From the NCBI GenBank assembly GCA_032250895.1, contig JAVVEZ010000011.1, forward strand, positions 1 through 57,672: 57,672 nt of DNA. The letters run 5' to 3'. The first letter of the stretch is position 1. The number at the start of each line of letters is the position of its first letter. A program made the translations under genes and the position numbers. The notes under the pieces were generated by a model. That model made no database searches. It was not told where the DNA came from and worked only from the letters and a program-made list of their open reading frames with translations. Source of the DNA: JAVVEZ01 sp032250895 (GTDB lineage: Bacteria; Pseudomonadota; Gammaproteobacteria; Pseudomonadales; Pseudohongiellaceae). Shown one piece after another: positions 1 through 9,500 of the stretch.

Positions 1-166
1 TCGGCGTTTCGAAGCCGCTGGTGGTGCGGATACGCGAACCGGTGATGGTGATTTCTTCCAGTTGGTCCTGAGCCAGAGCAGTGGTGCTCAGGCTTGCCGC
101 CGTGCTGACAAAAGCAACGGCCACAGCCAACTTATTGTAGTTGAACACTACAGGTCGGTTTTTCAT
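1..166 (-). CDS. TonB-dependent outer-membrane receptor, N-terminal fragment (runs off window)
   Basis: Only the first 55 codons are present; the gene continues past base 1. The protein begins MKNRPVVFNYNK, then a hydrophobic stretch ending in ALA, which is a typical signal peptide cleaved near residue 32. It is followed by DQLEEITITGSRI. A mature N-terminus of the form EEI-x-VTGSRI is characteristic of the large TonB-dependent receptors of marine proteobacteria. These import substrates such as siderophores, glycans or aromatic compounds across the outer membrane using TonB energy. A GGGGAA ribosome site precedes the ATG. The substrate cannot be told from this fragment. Confidence 0.75.
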   Translation of the reverse strand, partial: MKNRPVVFNYNKLAVAVAFVSTAASLSTTALAQDQLEEITITGSRIRTTSGFETP

Positions 167-685
167 TGGTTTCCCCTTTTACTTTGGTAGAAGTAGACTT
201 CTTGTTGTGCAAGTGTGTGAAAACAGCTTGTAAGGTTTCAGCAATACAAAGCGCGTATCAACTTGCAACTCGATTCGTTACGCAAGCGAAAAGAGCGCAA
301 AACAACATTTACGCGCAGGACATGATAGTAAACAAGGTAGGGCAGTGCAAGTTTTTTGCCGGTCTGGCAATGATTAAAGTAAAATTTCAATAAAAATCGC
401 TATTATCATGATATAAAACAAGTTATTTAATATAATTTTTTCTCTGGTGCCATGTGGCTTAAAAAGTTCTGTGCAGCTTTGCAAGGCCTGCGATCTGCTG
501 TGCCTGGAAGTAGCCTGCCGACACTGAAGACTTGTGCTTGTATCCGGGGGGACGGGTGCCTTATTCTTCCGATACATGTGCATAGGTTTTTTCCCGCACT
601 TTGTTCGAAAACAGGGGTGCCGGGTATCATCATAAACGGCGGATTTTCAGGTCCGCACTCAGGAAAATCCTGACCGGGGTCAGCA
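167..685. other. 519-base intergenic region between divergent genes
   Basis: This stretch separates the leftward receptor from the rightward DsbA-like gene. The part at about 370-440 is strongly AT-rich and the remainder is of ordinary composition. Short open frames here have no recognisable product or convincing ribosome site. Apart from the candidate receptor promoter at 322-350, I see no RNA gene, repeat or riboswitch. Confidence 0.5.
322..350 (-). promoter_or_regulatory. candidate sigma70 promoter for the TonB-dependent receptor
   Basis: Read on the minus strand, TTGCAC and TATCAT are separated by exactly 17 bases. A start about 7 bases downstream would leave a leader of roughly 150 nt before the receptor ATG at 166. 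This is a sequence match only; a second weaker pair (TTGCAA...TATTGC) lies closer to the gene. Confidence 0.35.
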
Positions 686-1384
686 ATGTCGAAAAAAGAA
701 GAACAACGAAGAATCCGCGAGCAAAAAAGGCTGGCGGCCGAAAAAAGAGAAAAAATGACGGGCAGGGCGCTCAGGCTGGGTATGTTCGCACTGATTCCTC
801 TGGTTCTCTATCTGCTCTATCTGGGCTTGTTCAAGGCTGCCCCCGTGTACATGCCTGCCGAGCTTGCCGGGACCGACCATGTGCGCGGTAATCCGGAAGC
901 AGCCCTGACCCTGACAGTCTATGCCGATTTTCAGTGCCCGGCCTGTTTTACCGAGGAAGAAATCATCGCCAGGGCCTGGCCCCGGATCGAAGACAGGATA
1001 AGGCTGGTATTCCGGCATTATCCGCTGGACAGCCATCGCCATGCCTTTCTGGCGGCGAGTTATGCCGAAGCTGCCGGTCGTCAGGGGCGGTTCTGGGAAA
1101 TGCATGACTTTCTGTATGCCAACCAGGCAGTCTGGGCAGTTCTTGATAATCCTTCTTCAAGCTTTGATGGTTATGCCCTGCAGTTGGGACTGGATATGGA
1201 CAAGCTGAAAAGCGATATCGAAATGGAAGCTGTGCGCGCCAAGATACTGGCAGACCAGAAAGGCGGGACCCGGGCCGGTGTGCGGGGGACACCGGCGCTG
1301 TTCATCAACGGGCGCCTGATCAGTAATCCAAGAAGTTCCAGCGAACTGATCAGCATGGTGAATCAGGCTCTGGAAAACCTCTGA
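686..1384 (+). CDS. membrane-anchored DsbA-family thiol:disulfide oxidoreductase
   Basis: This 232-residue protein has a lysine/arginine-rich start (residues 1-30) and one transmembrane segment (about 31-52). A periplasmic thioredoxin-fold domain follows, with the redox motif CPAC inside YADFQCPAC and a cis-proline loop GTPALFING near the C-terminus. The order matches DsbA-like proteins of the thioredoxin_4 group, which oxidise or isomerise cysteines of exported proteins. The anchor faces inward and the catalytic domain outward. The ATG follows a weak ribosome site. It converges on the lytic transglycosylase gene 46 bases away. Its substrates are unknown. Confidence 0.85.
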   Translation: MSKKEEQRRIREQKRLAAEKREKMTGRALRLGMFALIPLVLYLLYLGLFKAAPVYMPAELAGTDHVRGNPEAALTLTVYADFQCPACFTEEEIIARAWPRIEDRIRLVFRHYPLDSHRHAFLAASYAEAAGRQGRFWEMHDFLYANQAVWAVLDNPSSSFDGYALQLGLDMDKLKSDIEMEAVRAKILADQKGGTRAGVRGTPALFINGRLISNPRSSSELISMVNQALENL

Positions 1385-1430
1385 CCTGCCTGTGGCCGTC
1401 CTGGAAGGGCAATGGCTATTCCGGCGAAGG

Positions 1431-2648
1431 TTATTCCGAAAGCGCAATGACCCGCAGTGTGGTCAGAAAGTCATAGGATGCGTAACCGTCGGTAGGCAAG
1501 TCGTTCTGTGCCTGATAATTGCGCACAGCCTCCCGGGTCTTGCTGCCCAGCACGCCATCGGGTGTCCCGGCATCAAAGCCCAGATCATTGAGGATTTTTT
1601 GCAGTTCCAGCACTTCGACGCGGCTCAGGGCTTTTTCTTCGCTTGCCGGCATGTGCACGAGGGGTCCGGCCCCGGCAAAACGATCCGCCAGGTGACCCAC
1701 GGAAAGCGCATACAGGATTGAACGGTTCCAGACCATGGTGGTGCGGAAATTATCGTAGGCGAGAAAGGCAGGACCTCCGGCCCCGGCCGGCAGAATCACG
1801 GAACCCGGCATGTCAGCCTGGCCCAGGCTGCTGCCATCAGCACGGGTGATACCGAGGCGGTTCCATTCGGTGACGGATTTCCTGATATTGGTGCCACTGA
1901 GGCTGAAGTCGAAATTGGATGGCAGGATGATCTCGCGGCCCCAGCGCTCATCAGCCTTCCAGCCGGAATGGGACAGGAAATTGGCCGCTGAGGCGAAGAC
2001 ATCGGGCAGGCTGTTCCAGATGTCGATGCGCCGGTCGCCATCGCCGTCCACGCCATAACGGGCAAAGGTCGAAGGCATGAACTGGCATTGGCCCATGGCG
2101 CCGGCCCAGGAGCCGGTCATACGGTCAACGGAAATGTGACCGGCATCCGCTATCTTGAGGGCCGTCAGTAATTCATCACGAAAAAAGGCACTGCGCCTGG
2201 GGTCATAGGCCAGGGTGGCGAGGGCATTGATTACGGAAAAGCCACCGGTGAAATCGCCAAAATTGCTTTCCAGCGCCCAGAAAGCCACCAGATAATGCGC
2301 CGGTACGCCGTACTGACGTTCAATGCGGCCGAGCAGTTCCGCGTGTTCCATCAGCAGAGCCTGGCCCCTGGCGATTCTGCCATCGGTAATACGCGATTTC
2401 ATGTAGGCACTGAAGGTCTGCATGAACTCTGGCTGGCTCTGGTCGAGTTCGATGACTCTGGGCAGAGGGGCTTCTACGCTTGCCAGCGCCGCATCCACGG
2501 TGGTAGCGCTGATGCCAAGGCCAAGTGCTTCTGTTCTCAGGTCCTGCAACCATTCTGAAAAGGGTTGTTGCTGGGCCTGAGCGGAAAAGGCCAGGCCGCT
2601 CCAGAGCAGCGTGAGCAGAAGTTTTTTGAGGTAGGCAGATAGTTTCAT
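1431..2648 (-). CDS. lytic murein transglycosylase (MltB-like) with peptidoglycan-binding domain
   Basis: The start at 2648 (MKLSAYLKK) is preferred over an upstream ATG at 2702 because it begins directly with a signal peptide ending AQA. The mature protein has an SLT_2/MltB-type domain, with the expected catalytic glutamate in WALESNFGDFTGG. A PG_binding_1 domain follows at the C-terminus (ALSRVEVLELQKILNDLGF region). Members cleave the MurNAc-GlcNAc bond of peptidoglycan to give 1,6-anhydro ends, in the periplasm. At about 405 residues it has the usual length for the MltB-like plus PG_binding subgroup. It is divergent from oxyR across a 147-base gap. Confidence 0.9.
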   Translation of the reverse strand: MKLSAYLKKLLLTLLWSGLAFSAQAQQQPFSEWLQDLRTEALGLGISATTVDAALASVEAPLPRVIELDQSQPEFMQTFSAYMKSRITDGRIARGQALLMEHAELLGRIERQYGVPAHYLVAFWALESNFGDFTGGFSVINALATLAYDPRRSAFFRDELLTALKIADAGHISVDRMTGSWAGAMGQCQFMPSTFARYGVDGDGDRRIDIWNSLPDVFASAANFLSHSGWKADERWGREIILPSNFDFSLSGTNIRKSVTEWNRLGITRADGSSLGQADMPGSVILPAGAGGPAFLAYDNFRTTMVWNRSILYALSVGHLADRFAGAGPLVHMPASEEKALSRVEVLELQKILNDLGFDAGTPDGVLGSKTREAVRNYQAQNDLPTDGYASYDFLTTLRVIALSE

Positions 2649-2795
2649 ATTAGCGGGAATGCACGGTTGTTGTTCATGTCCGAATGCTACCACAGGCTCC
2701 AAACAGACAAATAGACCGTCTGCACGAAATTAGGGAAGCTCTGGGGCGGGCCTGTTACAATCGGCATCCGTTCTTCTGTCGATGGTTGAATTTCT

Positions 2796-3713
2796 GTGAG
2801 TAATCGCCTTCCAACGATTCGGCAGTTGCAGTACTTGGTGGCATTGACCCGGCTGCAACATTTTGGCAAGGCGGCAGAGGCTTGCCATGTCTCTCAGCCA
2901 GCCTTCAGCATAGCCATCCGTGAACTGGAAAGCTGCCTGGACAGTCAATTGGTGGATCGGGACAATAAACATGTCGTCATCACGAAGGTGGGCCGTGCAG
3001 TATCCGAGCAGGCGCAACGAATACTCAATGACATTCAGGAATTGCAGCAAATTGCCGGCTTCAGCAAGGGCAATATGCAAGGGCGGCTCAGTCTTGGTGT
3101 GATCCCGACGATCGCACCCTTTTTGCTGCCGACGGTATTGCCGGGCCTGCGTGAAAGCTATCCCGCGCTCGAGTTGATCCTGTATGAAGGGATGACGGAA
3201 GAACTCTATCGGCAGTTGCTGGTGGGAAGCCTGGATTTTCTGTTGCTGGCGCTGCCCTATGATCTCAAGGGGGTTGAATTTCTGACCCTGTTCCGGGATC
3301 CCTTTCATCTGGCCTATCGGGAAAACACCATGATCCTGCAAGAGGACCACTATGATCTGGAGAAGCTGCCTGACGAAAGTATTTTTCTGTTGCAGGACGG
3401 TCATTGCCTGCGCGGGCATTCCCTGAGCGCCTGCAGGATCAGCAATCAGGCCAAGCTGAGCCCGGTTTCGGCAAGCAGCCTGTTGACCCTGGTACAAATG
3501 GTCGATGCCGATCTTGGCATCAGTTTTTTGCCGGAAATGGCGGTGAACTCTTCGTTGCTGACGAACACGAAGGTCAAAACCAGAGCACTCTCGGACGATA
3601 GCTACCGCGATATTGGCTTGGTCTGGCGCAAGGGTTCCAGCCGCGAAAATGATTTTAGAATTTTTGGTGACTTCCTGTGCCACAATCGACAAATGGAAAA
3701 CACAGGGGAATAA
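2796..3713 (+). CDS. oxyR: LysR-family peroxide sensor OxyR
   Basis: This 305-residue LysR regulator has an N-terminal winged helix (about 5-65). Two cysteines at 204 and 213 in DGHCLRGHSLSAC have the nine-residue spacing of the redox pair C199/C208 of E. coli OxyR. Peroxide oxidises these to a disulfide, switching the tetramer to activate catalase, peroxiredoxin and related genes. The start is GTG at 2796. A TACAAT hexamer at about 2754 may be its -10 element. The oxidative-stress genes OxyR would control are not in the window. Confidence 0.95.
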   Translation: MSNRLPTIRQLQYLVALTRLQHFGKAAEACHVSQPAFSIAIRELESCLDSQLVDRDNKHVVITKVGRAVSEQAQRILNDIQELQQIAGFSKGNMQGRLSLGVIPTIAPFLLPTVLPGLRESYPALELILYEGMTEELYRQLLVGSLDFLLLALPYDLKGVEFLTLFRDPFHLAYRENTMILQEDHYDLEKLPDESIFLLQDGHCLRGHSLSACRISNQAKLSPVSASSLLTLVQMVDADLGISFLPEMAVNSSLLTNTKVKTRALSDDSYRDIGLVWRKGSSRENDFRIFGDFLCHNRQMENTGE

Positions 3714-3743
3714 AAAAAAGCTGTGACGGTTGCCCGTCACAGC
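3712..3743 (-). terminator. intrinsic terminator of the small periplasmic protein gene
   Basis: Bases 3720-3729 and 3734-3743 form a perfect 10-bp stem with a 4-base loop. On the minus strand the stem is followed at once by eight T residues (3719 down to 3712). It therefore terminates leftward transcription of the gene at 3784-4041. OxyR transcription from the other side meets the hairpin without a T tract. Confidence 0.8.
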
Positions 3744-3783
3744 CTGGCTCAATGCCCAAGGAGGGATGATTCTTTCTGACGAC

Positions 3784-4041
3784 TCAATTATCCCGGGTGC
3801 CGAGAATGGATTCGATGGCCTGGATATGCTCGGATTTGATTTTATCCAGAGACGCCTGGTGTTTTTCCCGCTCCAGCTTCAGTTTTTCTATCTGCTCGCT
3901 GTTGAGTGCAATCACGTCCACTGTGGCCGGCGCCGGCGCATAAGCCAGTGTTGCGCGAGTTTCGGAGTCATTCGCGAAGGACAGGCCCGTCAATGCCAGC
4001 AGAAAAAATCCCGTTATGAATCTTCCAGTTAAAAACCTCAT
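3784..4041 (-). CDS. small secreted protein downstream of baeR, unknown function
   Basis: This 85-residue protein has a clear signal peptide (MRFLTGRFITGFFLLALTGL, cleaved after SFA). A proline/alanine-rich linker and a charged helix (about 46-80: LNSEQIEKLKLEREKH...) follow. The helix begins with an LNSEQ sequence that loosely recalls the LTxxQ motif of Spy/CpxP periplasmic chaperones, but the protein is far shorter than those. It lies 114 bases downstream of baeR on the same strand and ends at its own strong terminator. I do not recognise the family. A periplasmic stress role under BaeR is an inference from position. Confidence 0.65.
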   Translation of the reverse strand: MRFLTGRFITGFFLLALTGLSFANDSETRATLAYAPAPATVDVIALNSEQIEKLKLEREKHQASLDKIKSEHIQAIESILGTRDN

Positions 4042-4155
4042 GGTTTCACCTCGCTGTTCGTGAATTTGTTTGTGTTCGCAGGGGAGATAGTAGGCGGGGA
4101 TTAAGCAAGGATTGAGAAAGGAGAATGAATCAATTGTGGAAATGACGCCTGTGGG

Positions 4156-4827
4156 CTACCACTCAAACTTGTAGCCTACGCCATAGAGGGAGTGGATCAG
4201 TTCCACGCCGGGCAATTGGATATCGATTTTCTTGCGCAGCTTCTTGATATGACTGTCGATGGTTCTGTCGCTGACCACACGGCCGTCAGAATAGATTTTA
4301 TCAACCAGCACATTGCGGGAAAAAATCCGGCCAGGCTGATCCGAAAGCACCTTGAGCAGTTGAAATTCAACGGCTGTCAGGTCGAGATCGACACCGTTGA
4401 TATGGGCTTTGTAGGTATCGGCATCCAGTTTCAAACCCTGGTCGGTGGCATGGCTATGCCTGCCTTCGCTGCGCCGCAGTACCGCCTTGACCCTCGCCAC
4501 GACCTCGCGTGGGCTGAAGGGTTTGCAGATATAGTCATCGGCACCCAGTTCCAGACCCAGCAGGCGATCGATTTCTTCGACCTTGGCGGTGATCATGATG
4601 ATGGGCAGCATGGAATGGCGGCGAATGTCCTTGCAGATATCCACGCCGCCCTTGCCCGGCAGCATCAGGTCCAGCAGAATCAGGGTGGGGGTATGTGCAG
4701 CAAGCCACGGTTCCACCTGTATGCCATCATGGATCAGGCTGGTTTCAAACCCGCTTTGCTGCAGATAGTCCCGAAGCAGGTTCGCCAGTTTTACTTCATC
4801 TTCGACGATCAGGATGTGTTGTGTCAT
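4156..4827 (-). CDS. baeR: OmpR-family response regulator, BaeR type
   Basis: The protein has 223 residues. The receiver domain (about 4-117) has the acidic pair ED at 9-10, the phosphoacceptor D53 in LLDLMLPGKGG, T79 and the conserved lysine in CKPFSPREVV. A C-terminal winged-helix DNA-binding domain follows. The block KVEEIDRLLGLELGADDYICKPFSPREVVARVK is nearly that of E. coli BaeR, so the assignment is firmer than generic OmpR. BaeR responds to envelope damage and activates efflux and periplasmic chaperone genes. The cognate kinase lies immediately upstream. Confidence 0.88.
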   Translation of the reverse strand: MTQHILIVEDEVKLANLLRDYLQQSGFETSLIHDGIQVEPWLAAHTPTLILLDLMLPGKGGVDICKDIRRHSMLPIIMITAKVEEIDRLLGLELGADDYICKPFSPREVVARVKAVLRRSEGRHSHATDQGLKLDADTYKAHINGVDLDLTAVEFQLLKVLSDQPGRIFSRNVLVDKIYSDGRVVSDRTIDSHIKKLRKKIDIQLPGVELIHSLYGVGYKFEW

Positions 4828-4935
4828 AAATCTCTGCCAGTCGGTTGACGGGTAGCCGGGACATCAGTCTGTGGTGCCCGGACCAGCGCATGCTCGAGAC
4901 CGGATAGTCTATGCCGAAGCGTCTGGTGGGGCAAA

Positions 4936-6381
4936 TCAGGCTTGCTGCAAACGATGCGGAAACTGAATGTGAATCCTGAGGCCGCCGAGGGGCGAGTGTT
5001 CCGCACTGATGGTTCCATCATGGGCTTCAACAATGTTTTTGCAAATTGCCAGGCCAAGACCGGAGCCACCCTTGTTGCGGTTGCGGGAGGTTTCCAGTCG
5101 ATAAAGGCGTTCGAAGAGACGGTCGAGGTCTTCATCGCGGACGCCGGGGCCCGAATCGAACCAGTCGATGTCAATGGCGTTCTGGGTCTCCTTGACATGC
5201 ACCACCAACTGGCCGCCCTCGTCAGTATAACGGCAGGTGTTCTGCATCAGGTTGTCAAACAGCTGCGACAGACGGTTTTCATCACCCAGCATGGAAAGAG
5301 TCTGACCCTCGGGCACATCAATGTTCCTGGTGAGCCTGATATGGTGTTTGTTGAGCAGCTGGCGATGCATGTCAATGGTTTGTTCCAGCACCTTGCCGAG
5401 ATCCAGCGTTTCCTTTCTGTAGACCAGTGCGCCAAGATCGGACATGGACAATTCATGAAGGTCGTTCACCAGGGTGCTCAGATGACTGACTTCCTGATGA
5501 AAGGACTCCAGGGTCTCCGGACCCAGGGGGCGAATACCGTCCTGTACCGATTCGATCTCGCCCTGCAAGATAGCCAGAGGGGTGCGCAGCTCGTGGGAGA
5601 TATCGGCTATCCATTGCTGGCGTGCGCTGCGGTTCTGGTCGAGGGTTTTCGCCAGGGTATTGAAATCTTCGGCCAGTTGTCCTATTTCGTCTGAACTGCG
5701 AACTGCCAGCCTGGAATTGTAGTCGCCCCTGGTCAAGGCCCGGGTGCCATCCACGATGTCCCGTACCGGACGCACCAGCAGACTGGAAACGGGAAAGGCC
5801 ACCAGCGCCGAGATCATTACCAGGATCGCGGCGAACAAAAAGAAGGACTGTTTCTGTTGCTGGCTAAAAAGCAGATCGGCCTGTTCCGATAGCTCCTGAC
5901 GACTGGTCACAGCCAGATAGCCCACGGTATTGCCTCTGGCAATGATCGGATGCAGGTTGGCCAGCGGCAGAGCCTGGGCGTTGCCGAAAATGACATTTTG
6001 CTGGGCGTCCAGCAGCAGCAGGTAGGGTCTGGCAGGACTGTATTCGGAGGCGTAATACCAGTCGTTGGAACCCCCGGGTACCGGTCGTTGTGCAGCGACA
6101 GCAGTGGGGACCTCCGGATCATTGGCGCTTTCGATGCTGCTTCTGACCAGCGCCAGCCATTTGCGTGGATTGCGGCGCAGGGTTTCCCAGGAGCCGGTTC
6201 GTTCGTGAAAGTCGGACAGGCCCTCTACCAGCGCCGGAACCTGACGTTCTTCAATTCGGCTGATGTATTCCAGAAAGCCACGGTCGAAGCTGTAACGCCC
6301 GAGGCTGTACATGGCGATATACACGATGATATGTGCCGACAGAATGGCAAAAAAAAGCTTGTATTTGATATTCAGCTGCAT
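4936..6381 (-). CDS. baeS: sensor histidine kinase, BaeS type
   Basis: This 481-residue inner-membrane kinase has a first transmembrane helix (about 9-28) and a periplasmic sensor (30-178). A second helix (180-200), a HAMP domain and a dimerisation domain with the phosphorylated histidine H263 (DISHELRTPLA) follow. The C-terminal ATPase carries N, G1 and G2 boxes (NLMQNTCRYT, DSGPGVRDEDL, GGSGLGLAICKNIV). The N-terminal layout matches BaeS. It is transcribed toward baeR with a 108-base gap; such pairs usually overlap, so this spacing is somewhat large. A palindrome lies next to its probable -10 element. Confidence 0.87.
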   Translation of the reverse strand: MQLNIKYKLFFAILSAHIIVYIAMYSLGRYSFDRGFLEYISRIEERQVPALVEGLSDFHERTGSWETLRRNPRKWLALVRSSIESANDPEVPTAVAAQRPVPGGSNDWYYASEYSPARPYLLLLDAQQNVIFGNAQALPLANLHPIIARGNTVGYLAVTSRQELSEQADLLFSQQQKQSFFLFAAILVMISALVAFPVSSLLVRPVRDIVDGTRALTRGDYNSRLAVRSSDEIGQLAEDFNTLAKTLDQNRSARQQWIADISHELRTPLAILQGEIESVQDGIRPLGPETLESFHQEVSHLSTLVNDLHELSMSDLGALVYRKETLDLGKVLEQTIDMHRQLLNKHHIRLTRNIDVPEGQTLSMLGDENRLSQLFDNLMQNTCRYTDEGGQLVVHVKETQNAIDIDWFDSGPGVRDEDLDRLFERLYRLETSRNRNKGGSGLGLAICKNIVEAHDGTISAEHSPLGGLRIHIQFPHRLQQA

Positions 6382-6415
6382 TACTTGAGTTCATGCACTT
6401 CTTAAAAGGACGGCT

Positions 6416-6437
6416 ACTATAACTGTGCCCGGCACAG
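6416..6437 (-). promoter_or_regulatory. candidate -10 element and palindromic operator upstream of baeS
   Basis: On the minus strand a TATAGT hexamer (6421-6416) sits 35 bases before the baeS ATG. Directly upstream, within the expected spacer, is a perfect palindrome of two 7-base arms, CTGTGCC and GGCACAG, around one base (6423-6437). A palindrome inside a promoter spacer is a typical repressor site. No bound regulator can be named, and it does not resemble the BaeR direct-repeat box. Confidence 0.35.
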
Positions 6438-6561
6438 GATGAGAACTGGTTTGCGGGTCAGGCAGCGAAGTTTCATATTGTTTGCACAAAGAATGCACGT
6501 TTGCCGCTGGAGCTGTCATTTTCAGGGTAGAATGACATTCTGATCCAAGCTCAAAGTAATC

Positions 6562-9500
6562 GTGAATATGTCGCTCGATGCCTTTCATCCCGCCACCCGG
6601 GCCTGGTTTGAACAGCACCTGGGGTCTCCCACAGCAGCGCAAAGCGAGGCCTGGCCGGCCATACAGCAGGGCAAAAACACCCTGATTGCCGCTCCGACCG
6701 GCAGTGGCAAAACCCTGGCGGCTTTTTACGTGGCGATCGATCAACTGGTGCAGTTGGGTCTACGCGGCCCGCTGGATGACAGCACGCGCATTCTCTATGT
6801 TTCGCCCCTGAAAGCCCTTGGCAATGACATTCAGCGCAATCTGGAGCAGCCGCTCGATGGCATCGCCGAGCAGCTCCATCTGCATGGCTGCCCTCCGGTC
6901 AATATCCGGGTTGGCGTGAGAACCGGCGATACCTCCGCATATGAGCGGCAACGCATGTTGAAGAAGCCGCCACATATTCTTGTGACCACCCCGGAATCGC
7001 TCTATCTGCTGCTGACCAGCCGCGGCGGCAGGCAGGTGTTGAGCAGCGTCACGACCCTGATCGTGGATGAAATCCATGCCCTGCTTGGAGACAAGCGCGG
7101 CTCTCACCTGTCCCTGTCCATCGAAAGACTACAGCATCTGACGGCGGGCCGCCTGCAACGCATCGGCTTGTCGGCCACGCAGAAGCCCATTGCCCTGGTG
7201 GCTCGTTTCCTGGTCGGGAATCATCAGCCTGATGATAAGGGGCGGATGGATTGCGCCATCATCGATGGCGGGCATCGCAAACATCTGGACCTGAGTCTGG
7301 AAGTACCGCAGTCGCCCTTGTCGGCCCTGATGAGCAACGAGGTATGGGAAGAGCTTTATGCACGGCTGGTGGCCTTGATCAACACTCACCGTACCACGCT
7401 GATTTTTGTCAATACCCGGCGCCTGGCGGAGAGACTGGCGCTCAGCCTGGGTGCGCATATTGGTGAAGAATTCATCAGTTCCCACCATGGCAGCATGAGC
7501 AAGGACCATCGCCACCAGGCGGAACAGAAACTGAAATCAGGGGAGTTGCGGGTGCTGGTGGCAACGGCGTCCATGGAACTGGGCATCGATATCGGCTCGG
7601 TGAATCTCGTGCTGCAAATTTCCTCGCCCCACAGTATTGCGGCCTTCCTGCAGCGGGTGGGGCGCAGCGGGCATCAGGTGGGAGGCCTGCCCAAGGGCAT
7701 TCTGTTTCCGCTGACCCGGGACGATCTGGTGGAATGCGCCGCCTTGCTGGACAGTGTCAGGCGCGGCGAGCTGGACGCTGTCGTGATGCCGGAAAAGCCG
7801 CTCGATGTGCTGGCCCAGCAGCTCGTTGCCGAACTGGGCAGCCTGGAGGATGGCGAAGAAGGCATGGCTCTGGATGAACTCTTCACGCTGGTCAGGCGTT
7901 CCTGGGTCTACCGTGACCTGGACCGGGATGAGTTCATGCAGGTCATCGCCATGCTGGCCCGGGGCTATACCAGCCGTCGCGGCAGAAGTGGTGCCTGGCT
8001 GCATCTGGATCAGGTCAACGATCGGGTACGGCCGCGCAAGGGTGCCCGGTTGACCGCGCTGACCAATGGTGGCGCCATCCCTGACATGTTCGACTATCAG
8101 GTGGTGCTGGATCCCGAAGAGACGGTGGTGGGCTCGCTCAACGAGGATTTTGCGCTGGAAGCCCTGCCGGGAGATATTTTCACCTTGGGCAATCACAGCT
8201 GGCGCCTGTTGCGGATAGACGGGCTCAAGGTCAGAGTGGCCGATGCACAGGGTTTGCCGCCTTCCATTCCCTTCTGGTTTGGGGAAGGACCGGGCCGGAC
8301 CCGGGAGCTGTCGGAGGCGGTTTCCCGCCTGCGGGTGGAATTGCGCGAATTGCTTGATCACTCGCTCGAAAAAGCCCGGGATTTTCTGCTGACGCAGATC
8401 GGTTTGCAAAGCGCTGCTGCTGAACAGCTGCTGTCTTACCTGAAAGCCGGCAGTGATGCGCTGGAGGTGATGCCAAGCCGGGAATGCCTGGTCATGGAGC
8501 GTTTCTTCGATGAAGTGGGCGACATGCACCTGGTGATTCATTCCCCCTTTGGCAGCCGGCTCAACCGGGCCTGGGGGCTGGCGCTGCGCAAACGCTTTTG
8601 CCGCAGCTTCAATTTTGAACTGCAGGCAGCCGCCTCGGAAGACAGCATTGTGATTTCGCTCGGTTCTGTACACAGCTTTCCGCTGGCGGAGGTCTTCAAC
8701 TATCTGCACAGCAGCTCGGTGCGTGAGCTGTTGGTACAGGCCTTGCTGGATGCCCCCATGTTCGAGGTGCGCTGGCGCTGGAATGCGACCCGGGCGCTGG
8801 CGATTCAGCGCAATCGCAGTGGCAAGCGGGTGCCGCCGCAGTTTCAGCGGATGCAGGCCGAAGACCTGGTGGCGCAGGTATTTCCGGATCAGATTGCCTG
8901 TTTCGAAAATCTTCAGGGACCGCGCAGGATTCCGGATCACCCTCTGGTGTCCCAGACCATTCACGACTGCCTGACCGAAGCCATGGATATTGACGGTCTG
9001 GAGGCCCTGCTGAAAAAAATTGAAAACAATCAGCTGCAATTGCTGGCAAAAGATCTCAGAGAGCCCTCTCCCTTTGCCCAGGAAATCATCAATGCCCGGC
9101 CCTATGCCTTTCTGGATGACGCCCCCTTCGAGGAACGGCGAACCAATGCCATTCGCCACCGCAGTTGGCTCGATCCGGCCGAAACCACGGCCTTCAGCAC
9201 ACTGGACCGGAAGGCCATTGAACGCGTGCGGGGGGAAGCCTGGCCCTGGATTCGTTCAGCGGAAGAGTTGCATGACGCCCTCTTGTTGCTGGGCTTTCTC
9301 AGCGCGGAAGAAATCAGCGCAAACCCGGATCATGACGCCGCCATTTATCTGGAGCCCTTGCTAAAGGCCGGGCGGATCACGCAACTGAGCGGGGTGGGTG
9401 GGGGTGTCTGGCTTGCTGCGGAAAGACTGCCGCAATTCATGGCCCTGGGCATGGACTGGCACTGCCAGCCGTCATTGGTGCTGCCTGCGGCCATTGCGAG

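Noticed and set aside
7537..9159. 540-codon open frame antisense to lhr
   Set aside because: It lies wholly inside a clear helicase gene, shows no domain, and its composition follows from third-position GC bias.
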